Of a DNA stretch of 64,000 bases, positions 1-9,037 are shown in pieces. A model generated the notes under the pieces. The model worked only from the letters and a program-made list of their open reading frames with translations, searched no databases and was not told the DNA's origin. The first letter of the stretch is position 1. Every line of letters starts with the position of its first letter. The stretch covers positions 1 through 64,000 of the forward strand of contig DASYYB010000045.1 in assembly GCA_035934235.1 (NCBI GenBank). The letters are read 5' to 3'. This DNA is from REEB95 sp035934235 (GTDB lineage Bacteria > Pseudomonadota > Alphaproteobacteria > ATCC43930 > CGMCC-115725). Position numbers and translations under genes: made by a program.

Positions 1-146
1 GAAACCGATACCATCGGCCAGTGCCACAGCCAAATCAGCACCGGCAACATGTGCAGGAGCGCAGCGGCGATCAGTGCCCAAGGCGGCAGCCAGCCACGGC
101 GCTCGTGCGCAATCGGCAACACCGCTTCGCCTGAGGACGCCACCAT
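1..146 (-). CDS. N-terminus of a single-pass membrane protein (partial)
   Basis: The minus strand reads open from an ATG at 146 to the left edge, giving 48 residues. About 17 polar residues are followed by a hydrophobic helix rich in Ala, Leu and Trp (WALIAAALLHMLPVLIW), which looks like an N-in membrane anchor. It begins 19 bases after the thiE stop, so it may be the last visible gene of the same operon. A short cytoplasmic tail followed by one helix resembles TonB-type energy transducers, but too little is visible to decide. No strong ribosome binding site is seen. Confidence 0.45.
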   Translation of the reverse strand, partial: MVASSGEAVLPIAHERRGWLPPWALIAAALLHMLPVLIWLWHWPMVSV

Positions 147-165
147 GAAAGAAATCCGCGCTCGG

Positions 166-789
166 TCAGCGCGCGGCAGCGATCGCCTCGGTGAAAACTT
201 TGACCGCCGCGCCCGGCCCTTGCGGATGATCCCATACGGCGGCGATGACGGCGAGGAAATCGGCGTCGGCCTTAACCAAGGGACCGCAATTCGCCGGCGT
301 AATGCCGCCAATGGCGACGCACGGCACCGTCGTAGCCGTGCTCCACCAGTGCAACAATTCGGGATCGGCGTGCCCTTTGGCGATCTTGGTCTGGGTCGGA
401 AAGAAAGCGCCGAAGGCGACGTAGTCGGCGCCTTTTTCGGCCGCTTCGAGCGCCAGATCACGGCTCGCATGACAGGTCACGCCGACGATGCGGTCCGGGC
501 CCAGCAGGCGCCGCGCCGCGTCGTACGGCGTATCCTCCTGGCCGACGTGAACGCCGTCGCAGCCGCAGGCGAGCGCCAGATCGGCGCGGTCGTTCATCAG
601 GAAGGCGACGCCGCGGTCCTGGGCGATCGGACGCAGGACATCCGCCGCGCGGCGAATGGCGTCATCATCTGCCGGCTTGAGGCGCAACTGGACACAGGCG
701 ACGTCGCCGGCGTCGAGCGCTTCGGCGAGCGAACGCGCGAAGACAGGCGGATCGAACGCCGGCGGTGTGATGAGATAGAGGCGGGTCAC
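166..789 (-). CDS. thiE: Thiamine phosphate synthase ThiE
   Basis: This 207-residue TIM-barrel protein joins the pyrimidine (HMP-PP) and thiazole phosphate halves to give thiamine monophosphate in the cytoplasm. The pyrophosphate-binding VQLRLK strand is near residue 34, the GADYVAFGAFFPTQTK loop typical of ThiE near residue 120, and the phosphate-binding AIGGITP near residue 160. Length is normal for the family. The start is a GTG whose TGA overlap with the upstream aldolase stop (GTGA) suggests translational coupling. No other thi gene is nearby and I found no TPP-riboswitch-like leader, so expression probably follows the carbon operon. TenI-like paralogues are the main alternative. Confidence 0.88.
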   Translation of the reverse strand: MTRLYLITPPAFDPPVFARSLAEALDAGDVACVQLRLKPADDDAIRRAADVLRPIAQDRGVAFLMNDRADLALACGCDGVHVGQEDTPYDAARRLLGPDRIVGVTCHASRDLALEAAEKGADYVAFGAFFPTQTKIAKGHADPELLHWWSTATTVPCVAIGGITPANCGPLVKADADFLAVIAAVWDHPQGPGAAVKVFTEAIAAAR

Positions 790-1718
790 GCCTCGCCGCG
801 ATAAATCCGAATAAGCTGACCGAGCAACTTGAGCGCTTCGTCACGCGGCCGCTGGAACGTGTTACGGCCGATGATCGAGCCGTTGCCACCGCCGTCGCGA
901 ATAGCGCGGGCTTCGGCGTAAATGCCTTCGGCGTCTTTGGCTTCACCGCCGGAGAAAACCACAATGCGCCGGCCATTGAAGCAGCACTGGACGACGTGAC
1001 GGTAGCGCGCGGTCGGCGTCGAGATGTCGATCTTCTGCGCTTCGTAGACTTTCTTCGCCGCCTCGAGCTCGAGATGCGCGGTCGGCGGCTTGACTTTGAT
1101 GATGTGAGCACCGAGCAGCGCCGCCATGTGCGCGGCATAGGCGCAGATATCGATCGCGGTCTCGCCTTCTTTCGAGAGATTGCCGCCGCGCGGATAGGAC
1201 CAGACAACGACCGCGAGCCCTGCCGCCTTGGCTTCGCGGCCGAGCTCGGCGAGCTCTTCCATCTGGTCGTAGGCTTTGTCCGAGCCGGGATAGATGGTGA
1301 AGCCGACCGCCGCGCATTTGAGACGGATCGCATCCTGGACCGAGGCCGTCACCGCCTGATCGGCTGCCTCCTTAGCGCGCGACAGGCTGTTGGCCGAATT
1401 GCATTTGAGGATGGTTGGGATCTTGCCGGCGAAGGTCCGCGCGCCAGCCTCGATCATGCCGAGCGGCGCGGCATAGGCCGACAGCCCGGCGTCGATCGCC
1501 AGCCGGAAATGGTAGTGCGGATCATAGGCCGGCGGATTGGGCGCGAAGCTGCGCGCCGGACCATGCTCGAAGCCCTGGTCGACCGGCAGGATCACCAGCT
1601 TGCCCGTACCGCCGAGCTTTCCTTGCATCAGGATGCGCGCGAGATTCGCCTTGGTTTTCGGCGAATCGCTTTCGTAGGCGTCGAGGATTTTTTGAACGGT
1701 TTTGGTAACTGTTGCCAT
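786..1718 (-). CDS. Class I fructose-bisphosphate aldolase (DhnA/FbaB type)
   Basis: The 310-residue protein matches the archaeal-type/DhnA class I aldolases, which form a Schiff base and need no metal. They cleave fructose 1,6-bisphosphate to the two triose phosphates, or run in reverse. Visible features are the N-terminal LVILPVDQGFEHGP segment (about 42-55), the IYPGSD loop, and the GAHIIKVKPP strand (about 203-212), which carries the likely Schiff-base lysine. The C-terminus ends with a phosphate-binding region, NGSIIGRNTFQR. An AAGGGAAGGCG-like ribosome binding site precedes the ATG. The gene sits between an unknown ORF and thiE in the tkt-gap operon, which supports a glycolytic, gluconeogenic or pentose-phosphate role. 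Confidence 0.9.
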   Translation of the reverse strand: MATVTKTVQKILDAYESDSPKTKANLARILMQGKLGGTGKLVILPVDQGFEHGPARSFAPNPPAYDPHYHFRLAIDAGLSAYAAPLGMIEAGARTFAGKIPTILKCNSANSLSRAKEAADQAVTASVQDAIRLKCAAVGFTIYPGSDKAYDQMEELAELGREAKAAGLAVVVWSYPRGGNLSKEGETAIDICAYAAHMAALLGAHIIKVKPPTAHLELEAAKKVYEAQKIDISTPTARYRHVVQCCFNGRRIVVFSGGEAKDAEGIYAEARAIRDGGGNGSIIGRNTFQRPRDEALKLLGQLIRIYRGEA

Positions 1719-1754
1719 ATCGCCTTCCCTTATGCGCCGGATATAGCAGAGGCC

Positions 1755-2174
1755 CTAAGCCCGCGTCACCGTCTCGCCGGCGAGCCAAGCGCGGCAACGG
1801 GCTTCGGGCTGACGGATACCGCGCAGATCGAACGCCGGCATCGGGTCGGTCTCGATCACGGCATCGCGTTGCGCGGCAATCACTTGCAGACGACGGCAAG
1901 CCTCTTCGCCACCGTTGAACCGTACCCGCTTCAGGCCGAACTGTAATGCCGCAAGGGCAAAGCCCGGCGCCGCACCGCAATCGAGCACCGTATCGCAATG
2001 CGCCGTTGGCACAGCACGCATGGCTTCGTCGGTCAGCGCCTTGAACCAGCCGGGGCCCGCATAAGCACCGGCGCTGGCGGCACTTGCCAGAGTCACGTGG
2101 CGCCCGAGCGCGGCGGCGGCGGCGAGCGCGGCGCGGGCATCGGCGAACGAATGAACGACGATCCGCGCCGCCAT
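1755..2174 (-). CDS. Conserved-looking protein of unknown function in the tkt-gap-fba operon
   Basis: This 139-residue soluble protein lies between gap and the aldolase gene, 4 bases after the gap stop and 36 bases before fba. I prefer the ATG at 2174. The open frame extends to a TTG at 2195, but that would overlap gap. The protein is alanine-rich and reads as alternating strands and helices, with an HVTLASAASAG segment, an LDCGAAPGFALAALQFG segment and a RFNGG turn. It has no signal peptide or membrane helix. The LDCGAAPG stretch recalls a phosphate- or nucleotide-binding glycine turn, but I do not recognise the family. Its position suggests a role tied to triose-phosphate metabolism. Confidence 0.75.
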   Translation of the reverse strand: MAARIVVHSFADARAALAAAAALGRHVTLASAASAGAYAGPGWFKALTDEAMRAVPTAHCDTVLDCGAAPGFALAALQFGLKRVRFNGGEEACRRLQVIAAQRDAVIETDPMPAFDLRGIRQPEARCRAWLAGETVTRA

Positions 2175-2178
2175 GCGC

Positions 2179-3189
2179 TCAGCCCAAGCCGCCAACCAAC
2201 GCCGCCATCTCGACCATGCGGTTCGAGAAGCCCCATTCGTTGTCGTACCACGCCAGCACGCGGCAAAATCGTTTGCCCATGACGATCGTTTGCGTCAGGT
2301 CGAAGGTCGCACTGTGGGCGTCATGGTTGAAATCGCCCGACACGGTCTCCTCGTTGTTGACGGCGAGGATACCCTTGAAACGGTTAGAATTCGCCGCCTT
2401 GGTCATCAAGGCGTTGATCTCGTCCTTTGTCGTATCGCGCGCCGCCGAGAACTTGAAATCGATCAACGACACATTCGGCGTCGGCACGCGGATGGACGTG
2501 CCGTCGAGTTTGCCCTGCAAGGCCGGGATCACCAGGCCGAGCGCCTTGGCGGCGCCGGTCGAGGTCGGAATCATGTTGAGCGCGGCGGCGCGGGCGCGGC
2601 GCATGTCCCTGTGCAGTGTGTCGACGGTATTCTGGTCGCCGGTATAAGAATGCACTGTCGTCATGTAGCCCTGCTCGATGCCGAGCGCCTCGTTCAGGAC
2701 ATAAGCGACGGGCGCGAGACAGTTGGTCGTGCACGAACCGTTCGACAGCACCTTGTGTTCGGGCTTGAGCTTGTCGCTGTTGACGCCGAGCACGACGGTG
2801 ATGTCGGCGCCATCGGCCGGCGCCGAAACGATGACGCGCTTGGCGCCAGCTTCGAGATGCTTGGCGGCCGCGTCACGCTTGGTGAACAGGCCGGTGCACT
2901 CGAGCACGACGTCGACATTGTGCTCCTTCCACGGCAGCTTCGCCGGATCGCGTTCGGCGAACACACGGATCGGTCCCTTGCCGATATCCATCCAATCGTT
3001 GCCGGTCTTGATCTCGCCGTCGAAACGGCCGTGCACGCTGTCGTACTTCAGCAGATGCGCGTTCGCCTGGACCGAGCCCAGATCGTTGATGGCGACGCAT
3101 TGCACGTCGTTGCGATCCTGCTCGTGCAGGGCACGCAAGGTGAGGCGGCCGATGCGGCCGAACCCATTGATGGCAACGCGTGTGGCCAT
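2179..3189 (-). CDS. gap: Type I glyceraldehyde-3-phosphate dehydrogenase
   Basis: This 336-residue enzyme oxidises and phosphorylates glyceraldehyde 3-phosphate to 1,3-bisphosphoglycerate with NAD(P). The N-terminal Rossmann motif is INGFGRIGR. The catalytic ASCTTNCL-type motif appears as SNGSCTTNCLAP near residue 155, with Cys intact, and the HSYTGDQ segment supplies the catalytic His. The C-terminal WYDNEWG signature is present. Length is standard. Nine bases separate its ATG from the tkt stop, so tkt and gap are cotranscribed. The partner pgk lies far away in this window (58843), an unusual split of a pair that is often adjacent. Confidence 0.96.
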   Translation of the reverse strand: MATRVAINGFGRIGRLTLRALHEQDRNDVQCVAINDLGSVQANAHLLKYDSVHGRFDGEIKTGNDWMDIGKGPIRVFAERDPAKLPWKEHNVDVVLECTGLFTKRDAAAKHLEAGAKRVIVSAPADGADITVVLGVNSDKLKPEHKVLSNGSCTTNCLAPVAYVLNEALGIEQGYMTTVHSYTGDQNTVDTLHRDMRRARAAALNMIPTSTGAAKALGLVIPALQGKLDGTSIRVPTPNVSLIDFKFSAARDTTKDEINALMTKAANSNRFKGILAVNNEETVSGDFNHDAHSATFDLTQTIVMGKRFCRVLAWYDNEWGFSNRMVEMAALVGGLG

Positions 3190-3198
3190 ACGGCTCTC

Positions 3199-5226
3199 CT
3201 AAAGCAACGCCTTCGCCGCGGCAGCGACCGCCTCGGGCGTGATATTGAAATGCTTATATAGGGCTTCGACCGGCGCCGACGCGCCAAAACTGGTCATGCC
3301 GATGAAGGATCCCTTAGGCGCGAGGTAGCGATCCCAGCCCTCGCGGCACGCGGCCTCGACCGCGACGCGCGGTGCGATTCCCAAAACGGCGCGTTGATAT
3401 GCCGCATCCTGCTGTTCGAACAATTCCCAGCACGGCATCGAGACCACGGCGGCGGCAATCTTGGCTGCCGCCAGCTGTTCGCGCGCCGCCATGGCGATGC
3501 TGACCTCCGAGCCCGTAGCGAGCAGGGTCACGGCGCGCGGACCGGACGCGTCAGCCAGCACATAGGCGCCGCGCGCCGATTTGTTGTCGGCCGGGGATAC
3601 GTCGGTGCGCAACGCCGGCAGACCTTGGCGCGACAACGCCAGGATCGACGGCGTGGTGAAATTCTCGAGCGCCAGCGCCCAGCACTCGGCGGTTTCGACC
3701 GCGTCGGCCGGACGGAAGACGTTAAGATTCGGAATCGCCCGCAATGCCGCCAGATGCTCGACCGGCTGATGCGTCGGCCCGTCTTCGCCGAGACCGATGG
3801 AATCATGCGTCATCACCACGATGACACGCAGCTTCATGAGCGCGGCAAGCCGGATCGAAGGCCGGCAATAGTCAGTGAACACCAGGAAGCTGCCGCCGTA
3901 GGGCACGATGCCGCCATGCGCCGCCATGCCGTTCATCGCCGCCACCATGCCGTGCTCGCGGATGCCGTAATGGATATAGCGGCCGTCGTAATCCGTCGCG
4001 GCAATGACCTTCTGGCCCTTGATCATGGTGTTGTTGGACGGCGTCAAATCGGCCGAGCCGCCGATCAGGTCGGGTATCGCCGGCACCAAAACGTCGAGAC
4101 AGCGTCCGGACGATTGCCGCGTCGCCTCTTTCTTCCGCTCGGCGGCGAAGCCCTTGGCGGCGTTCGCCAGCGCATCGCGCCAGCCCGCCGGCAGATCGCC
4201 CTTCATGCGCCGCGTCAGCTCGTCACGCGCTTGCGGTTCAGCCGATTCCAGACGTTTGCGCCAGGCCGCGTGCGGCGTTGCACCGCGCGCGCCCACCGCG
4301 CGCCAGGCTTTCATCAGGTCGTCGGGGATCACGAACGGCGGCGATTCCCAATCGAGCCGTTGGCGCGCACCGGCAATCTCCTCGGCGCCAAGCGGCGAGC
4401 CGTGCGCCGCGGCCGTACCGGCTTTGGTCGGCGCGCCGAAGGCGATGATGGTGCGGCAGGCGATGAGCGTCGGCCGGTCACTTTTCTGCGCTTGGGTGAT
4501 GGCGGCGGCGATCTGGTCGGTATCGTGCCCGTCGATCGCGATCGTGTTCCAGCCGTGCGACTTGAAGCGTGTGATCTGGTCGTCGTCGGTGGCAAGCGAG
4601 GTCGCGCCGTCGATCGTGATCGAATTGTTGTCCCAGAAGAGGATGAGCTTGCGCAGACGGAGATGTCCGGCGAGCCCGAGCGACTCATGGCTCAAGCCCT
4701 CCATCAGGCAGCCGTCGCCGGCAAAGACATAGGTGTAGTGATCGACCAGCGTATCGCCGAAGCGCGCGTTGAGAATGCGCTCGGCGAGCGCCATGCCAAC
4801 CGAGTTGGCGATGCCCTGGCTCAACGGCCCGGTCGTCACTTCGATGCCGGGCGCATGGCCGCGCTCGGGATGGCCGGCGGTCCGGCTGCCGAGCTGACGG
4901 AAATTCTCGATCTCGGTGATCGTCATCTGCGGATAGCCGAGCAGATAGAGCAGCCCGTAGAGCAGCATCGAGCCGTGGCCCGCGGACAAAATAAACCGAT
5001 CGCGATCCGGCCAATCGGGATCGGCGGGATCGAACTTGAGAAACTTGGTGAAGAGGACGGTGGCAACGTCGGCCATGCCCATCGGCATGCCGGGATGTCC
5101 GCTCTTGGCCTTTTCCACCGCGTCCATCGCCAGCGCGCGCAGACAATTCGCCATGCGAAATAGCTGCGGGTCGCGCGGTTCCGGCAACGGCGGCGCGGCG
5201 GTCTTGATGTCGGCGGTGGCGCTCAT
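3199..5226 (-). CDS. tkt: Transketolase
   Basis: The 675-residue thiamine-diphosphate enzyme moves two-carbon units between sugar phosphates in the pentose phosphate or Calvin pathways. N-terminal residues include the GHPGMPMG motif with a catalytic His. The ThDP/Mg motif GDGCLMEG is followed some 30 residues on by DNNSIT. The DGR-YIHYGIREHGM pyrimidine-binding segment is in the central domain, and the C-terminal transketolase domain is complete. The open frame continues 76 codons upstream through a tRNA gene, so that part is not coding. The ATG at 5226 fits the family N-terminus (ANCLRALAMDAV). It is the first gene of tkt-gap-unknown-fba-thiE. Confidence 0.95.
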   Translation of the reverse strand: MSATADIKTAAPPLPEPRDPQLFRMANCLRALAMDAVEKAKSGHPGMPMGMADVATVLFTKFLKFDPADPDWPDRDRFILSAGHGSMLLYGLLYLLGYPQMTITEIENFRQLGSRTAGHPERGHAPGIEVTTGPLSQGIANSVGMALAERILNARFGDTLVDHYTYVFAGDGCLMEGLSHESLGLAGHLRLRKLILFWDNNSITIDGATSLATDDDQITRFKSHGWNTIAIDGHDTDQIAAAITQAQKSDRPTLIACRTIIAFGAPTKAGTAAAHGSPLGAEEIAGARQRLDWESPPFVIPDDLMKAWRAVGARGATPHAAWRKRLESAEPQARDELTRRMKGDLPAGWRDALANAAKGFAAERKKEATRQSSGRCLDVLVPAIPDLIGGSADLTPSNNTMIKGQKVIAATDYDGRYIHYGIREHGMVAAMNGMAAHGGIVPYGGSFLVFTDYCRPSIRLAALMKLRVIVVMTHDSIGLGEDGPTHQPVEHLAALRAIPNLNVFRPADAVETAECWALALENFTTPSILALSRQGLPALRTDVSPADNKSARGAYVLADASGPRAVTLLATGSEVSIAMAAREQLAAAKIAAAVVSMPCWELFEQQDAAYQRAVLGIAPRVAVEAACREGWDRYLAPKGSFIGMTSFGASAPVEALYKHFNITPEAVAAAAKALL

Positions 5227-5409
5227 GGAAGCGAACGATTTGCGGCTCGAAATTCGATGGAACGCGCGGCACCTTCGCCTGTCGCGACGGGCTGCGTCAA
5301 CCGGGATATCCGATGACAGAACCGGACTCGGCCCACTTTGGTTGCGGCACTCGGCGGCAGCGGCTAAGGTCGCCCCGACACGCGACTTGGCCGCGTCGTA
5401 CAGCCGGAT

Positions 5410-5484
5410 TGGGGCGTCGCCAAGTGGTAAGGCAGCGGATTTTGATTCCGCCATACGGAGGTTCGAATCCTCCCGCCCCAGCCA
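5410..5484 (+). tRNA. tRNA-Gln (anticodon TTG)
   Basis: A complete cloverleaf can be folded. The 5' acceptor strand TGGGGCG pairs with CGCCCCA, the anticodon arm is GCGGA-TTTTGAT-TCCGC with TTG at positions 34-36, and the T arm carries GGTTCGAATCC. The discriminator is G and CCA is encoded. It is transcribed divergently from tkt, 183 bases upstream of that gene's start. Confidence 0.95.
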
Positions 5485-5614
5485 GTTTCAGATCCGTTTG
5501 CTCCTCTTCCGGTTCGGGTCGCCCCGCGTTTCGCGGAAACGGCAATGCAGCAATGCCGTTTCTGCACCGCTCCGCCTCCCAATAGAGTGACCGGACAAGC
5601 TCAAGGAGGCCGCC

Positions 5615-6010
5615 ATGCCACTGACACGCATCGATTTGCGACGGGGCAAGAGCGCCGAATATCGGCGTGCGATCATGGATCAGGTTTACGCGGCGATGCG
5701 CGAGACCTTCGACGTGCCCGACGAAGATCGATTCATGATCGTAACCGAGCACGACGCCGACACCATCAATTACAGCCATCGCTACCTGGGAATCGAACGA
5801 TCGGACGATCTGGTCGTCATCCAGATCACCGCTAACAACACACGAACCCCCGAGCAGAAGAAGGCGCTTTACCGGAGCATCGCGCGGCGTCTGGCGGTTA
5901 TGCCAGGAATCCGACCCGCGGACGTTATGATCAATCTGGTCGAAGTGACGAAAGAGAACTGGTCTTTCGGCAACGGCGAAGCGCAATACGCCGCGGCCAC
6001 CGCCAACTAG
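5615..6010 (+). CDS. Tautomerase-family protein
   Basis: The 131-residue protein starts MPL, so after removal of Met it exposes the N-terminal proline that acts as general base in the tautomerase superfamily. The body (residues 1-115) fits the longer tautomerase group, with a DEDRFMIVTEHD strand and a second VVIQITANNTRTPEQKKALY segment resembling the duplicated 4-oxalocrotonate tautomerase fold. A CAAGGAGGC ribosome binding site lies just upstream. The physiological substrate cannot be inferred. The gene stands alone between tRNA-Gln and an MFS gene on the same strand, 66 bases ahead of it. Confidence 0.8.
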   Translation: MPLTRIDLRRGKSAEYRRAIMDQVYAAMRETFDVPDEDRFMIVTEHDADTINYSHRYLGIERSDDLVVIQITANNTRTPEQKKALYRSIARRLAVMPGIRPADVMINLVEVTKENWSFGNGEAQYAAATAN

Positions 6011-6076
6011 CAGCCGCCTTAAAAAGATCACCATCGCCCGCTTCACTCGCCGCCTAAAGCGAACCGCGGAGATGCG

Positions 6077-7525
6077 ATGGCACGGCAAGGCGGCACAGCC
6101 GACCCGTCTTTCGAGACCGATATTCCCGCCCGGCTCGACCGGCTGCCGTGGCACCGCTTCCATTGGCTGGTGGTGACCGCGCTTGGCGTGACCTGGATCC
6201 TCGACGGGCTCGAGGTCACGCTGGTCGGCTCGCTCTCGGGCGCCTTCGTCGGCGCCGACGGACTGTCGATGAGCGAGAGCCAGATCGGATTGGCCGCCAG
6301 CGCCTACCTTGCCGGCGCGATCGTCGGCGCGCTGGGTTTCGGCCAGCTCACCGATCTCTACGGCCGCAAGCGATTGTTCAGCATCACAGTGCTGGTCTAT
6401 GCGGTCGCCACCATCGCCACCGGCCTGTCGTGGAATTTCCTTTCATTCGCGCTGTTCCGTTTCTGCACCGGCGCCGGCATCGGCGGCGAATACGCCGCGA
6501 TCAACTCGGCGATCGACGAGTTGATCCCCGCCCGCGCCCGCGGCTGGACCGACCTGGCGATCAACGGCACCTTCTGGATCGGCGCGGCGCTTGGCGCCGG
6601 CGCGTCGCTGATCGTGCTCGATCCCCGGCTGTTACCGCCGTGGCTCGGCTGGCGTCTCGCGTTCGGCATCGGCGGCGCGCTCGGCTTCGGTGTTGTCGTG
6701 CTGCGGCGCTACGTTCCCGAAAGTCCGCGTTGGTTGATGACGCACGGACGGATTGCCGAAGCGGAACGGGTCGTGCGCGACATCGAAAGCCGCGTCGGCG
6801 CCGACACGAGCCGGAGGCTACTGCCGACGGACAAGCCGATCCGCCTGACGCCGCGAGGACCGGTGCGACTGGTCGAGCTCGGCATCGTGCTGCTGCGCCG
6901 CTACCCGCGGCGCACCGTGCTCGCCTTGTTGCTGATGGCGGCGCAGGCGTTCTGCTACAACGCCGTCTTCTTCACCTATGCGTTGGTGCTTCATCGCTTC
7001 TATGCGGTACCGTCGGATCGCGTCGGTGAATACATCCTCGCGTTCGCGGCCGGTAATTTTCTCGGTCCGCTACTGCTGGGCCGCCTGTTCGACACGATCG
7101 GCCGGCGCGTCATGATCACGCTGACCTATGGCATTGCCGGCGGCCTGATGACCGTCACGGCGCTGTTCTTCGCCTATGGCGGACTCGACGCGACCGGCCA
7201 GACCGCGTTGTGGACGGCGATCTTCTTCGTCGCCTCGGCGGCGGCGAGCGCCGCTTATCTCACCGCCGGCGAGATCTTTCCGCTCGAGCTGCGTGCGCTG
7301 ATCATTGCGTTGTTCTACGGCTTCGGCACCGCCATCGGCGGCATCGCCGGCCCGGCGCTGTTCGGTGTCTTGATCGAAAGCGGCTCGCGTTCGGCCTTGA
7401 TGTGGGGCTATCTGCTGGCCGCGATGCTCATGATCGTCGCGGCAGCGGCCGAGGCCGCGATCGGCGTCGATGCCGAACGTCGGTCGCTTGAAGACGTGGC
7501 CGCGCCGCTCTCCACCAGCATCTGA
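6077..7525 (+). CDS. MFS transporter, sugar/organic-acid porter type
   Basis: The 482-residue protein shows twelve hydrophobic segments. Family landmarks are a loop 2-3 motif LTDLYGRKR (about 92-100), a GIGGEYAAINSAIDEL segment in helix 5 typical of the metabolite:H+ symporter and sugar porter groups, and PESPRWLM after helix 6. The second-half loop has GRLFDTIGRR. A charged cytoplasmic loop separates the two six-helix halves (about 215-280). It is an inner-membrane proton-linked transporter, substrate unknown. A GCGGAG ribosome binding site precedes the ATG. The tautomerase gene just upstream may be cotranscribed, which would hint at an aromatic or organic acid. Confidence 0.88.
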   Translation: MARQGGTADPSFETDIPARLDRLPWHRFHWLVVTALGVTWILDGLEVTLVGSLSGAFVGADGLSMSESQIGLAASAYLAGAIVGALGFGQLTDLYGRKRLFSITVLVYAVATIATGLSWNFLSFALFRFCTGAGIGGEYAAINSAIDELIPARARGWTDLAINGTFWIGAALGAGASLIVLDPRLLPPWLGWRLAFGIGGALGFGVVVLRRYVPESPRWLMTHGRIAEAERVVRDIESRVGADTSRRLLPTDKPIRLTPRGPVRLVELGIVLLRRYPRRTVLALLLMAAQAFCYNAVFFTYALVLHRFYAVPSDRVGEYILAFAAGNFLGPLLLGRLFDTIGRRVMITLTYGIAGGLMTVTALFFAYGGLDATGQTALWTAIFFVASAAASAAYLTAGEIFPLELRALIIALFYGFGTAIGGIAGPALFGVLIESGSRSALMWGYLLAAMLMIVAAAAEAAIGVDAERRSLEDVAAPLSTSI

Positions 7526-7651
7526 TTGCCCACCCCAAGGGGCGTGTACAACGCCGCGCCGCTTTCGCCGCGCATGCCTCCCCGCACAATATCTCATTGA
7601 GCAGCCGGCACCGAACCGCGTTAGCTTGCGGCGGGAATTCCGGAGCCCTGA

Positions 7652-8848
7652 ATGTCGGCCGACATTGAAGCGCGCGTCGTGCCAAGCCCGCGGCCGCGGC
7701 ACGCCGCGATCGCCGGCATGTCCGCGTTGCTGCTCGGCATCGGCCTGTCGCGATTCGGATTTACGCCCCTAATTCCGGCGCTGGTGCAGGCCGGGTGGTT
7801 CACCGCCGCGCAGGCCGGTTATCTCGGCGCAACCAATCTTGCTGGTTATGTGATCGGCGCGGCGATCGCCCGGCGCGCCGCCCGCCACGTCCCGGCCATG
7901 GCGCTGGTGAAGGCAGCGATGGTCCTCGCCGCGGCAAGTTTCGCCGGCTGTGCCGCACCGCTGGGTTTCGGCTGGTATTTCGGCTGGCGGCTGCTCTCCG
8001 GAATTGTCGGCGGCGTGCTGATGGTCCTGGCACCGACCGCCGTGCTCGCAGCAACGCCGGTTGACCGTCGCGGTCGTGTCGCCGGTATCGTATTCACCGG
8101 TGTTGGTGCCGGCATCGCGTTGTCGGGCACCCTGATCCCCTGGCTGGTGCGCGCCGGGCTGCCGACGGCGTGGCTGACATTGGCCGTCATCGGCATCGCG
8201 TTGACGGTCGTGGCGTGGAGCGGCTGGCCGCACCATGCGCACATTCCCGATGCACGCGGGCCAGCGGCGCGCCTGCCGCTGTCGCCGATGGTCGTGCGGC
8301 TGATGATTTCGTACGGCGTCATCGGTCTCGCGTTCGCGCCCCACACCATTTATTGGACGGACTTCATCGCCCGCGGCCTCGACTTGGGCTTGGACATCGG
8401 CGGATTCTGCTGGCTGGTGCTCGGCCTCGGCGCGGCCTGCGGTCCGATGCTGACTGGCGTCATCGCCGAGCGCCTGGGCTTCGCGCGCACCTATACGCTG
8501 ATCCTCGTCGCGCTCGCCGTTTGCATCGGCGCGCCGGTGCTGTGGCCGAGCATGCCGGTGCTGCTGCTATCCTCGTTCGGCACGGGCGCATGCGGCCTCG
8601 CCACCACGTCGCTGGGATCCGGCCGCGCGGGCGAATTGGTGCCGATCGAGCAGCATCGCCAGCTTTGGGGCTGGATGACCATTGCCTACGCGATCGTGTA
8701 CGCTGCCGGCGGTTATATCAGCGCCTTCATCTTCGCGCGTACCGGCTCATATCCGCTGCTGTTCGCGTTCGGCGCGGCGATGGCCTTGGTATCGGCGCTG
8801 TTCGCCTGGTGGTCGGCGCGCAGCGAACACGTCGGATTCTTGACGTAA
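7652..8848 (+). CDS. MFS transporter, YbfB/YjiJ family
   Basis: The 398-residue, twelve-helix protein carries the hallmark N-terminus of this group, LGIGLSRFGFTPLIPALVQAGW (split here at about residues 28-48), followed by GYLGATNLAGYVIGA. Family members are compact, without a long central loop, and this one conforms. It is an inner-membrane exporter or importer of unknown substrate. A CCGGAG site lies 6 bases before the ATG, which is 126 bases after the previous MFS gene. I see no regulator next to it. The assignment to family is firm, and the function is open. Confidence 0.88.
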   Translation: MSADIEARVVPSPRPRHAAIAGMSALLLGIGLSRFGFTPLIPALVQAGWFTAAQAGYLGATNLAGYVIGAAIARRAARHVPAMALVKAAMVLAAASFAGCAAPLGFGWYFGWRLLSGIVGGVLMVLAPTAVLAATPVDRRGRVAGIVFTGVGAGIALSGTLIPWLVRAGLPTAWLTLAVIGIALTVVAWSGWPHHAHIPDARGPAARLPLSPMVVRLMISYGVIGLAFAPHTIYWTDFIARGLDLGLDIGGFCWLVLGLGAACGPMLTGVIAERLGFARTYTLILVALAVCIGAPVLWPSMPVLLLSSFGTGACGLATTSLGSGRAGELVPIEQHRQLWGWMTIAYAIVYAAGGYISAFIFARTGSYPLLFAFGAAMALVSALFAWWSARSEHVGFLT

Positions 8849-9037
8849 AACGCGGCGCGCGGCGCATAGCGCGGCGAAAACGCGGCGAAGTCGTGGCCGC
8901 TTGATGACATGCCGAAGATGGCATGCCGAAAAATCGCCGTATGTCCATCGTTCCATAATGCAACCGAACCAGCGGGCGATCGTTATTACGCCCGGCTTTG
9001 TGGCTTTCGTACCGTCTGAACCAGGCTGGAGCGCATC

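Noticed and set aside
49..804. A long plus-strand open frame facing thiE
   Set aside because: It is antisense to thiE and its protein is Arg-rich with no family features, as expected of a mirrored frame in GC-rich coding DNA.
3394..5163. A 589-codon plus-strand open frame opposite tkt
   Set aside because: The transketolase on the minus strand is unmistakable and the antisense protein is low-complexity and Arg-rich.
166..5226. A possible TPP riboswitch for thiE
   Set aside because: thiE starts inside the fba stop, and I found no TPP-aptamer-like conserved pairing in the tkt leader.
5227..5454. N-terminal extension of tkt through tRNA-Gln
   Set aside because: It would translate across the tRNA gene and adds no family sequence; the ATG at 5226 gives the normal start.
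5297..6163. A 288-codon minus-strand open frame
   Set aside because: It crosses tRNA-Gln and opposes the tautomerase gene, which has a good ribosome binding site and motif.
8894..8934. Short direct repeat ATGCCGAA in the MFS-to-lipid-enzyme gap
   Set aside because: Two copies of eight bases can arise by chance, and there is no symmetric or conserved arrangement.
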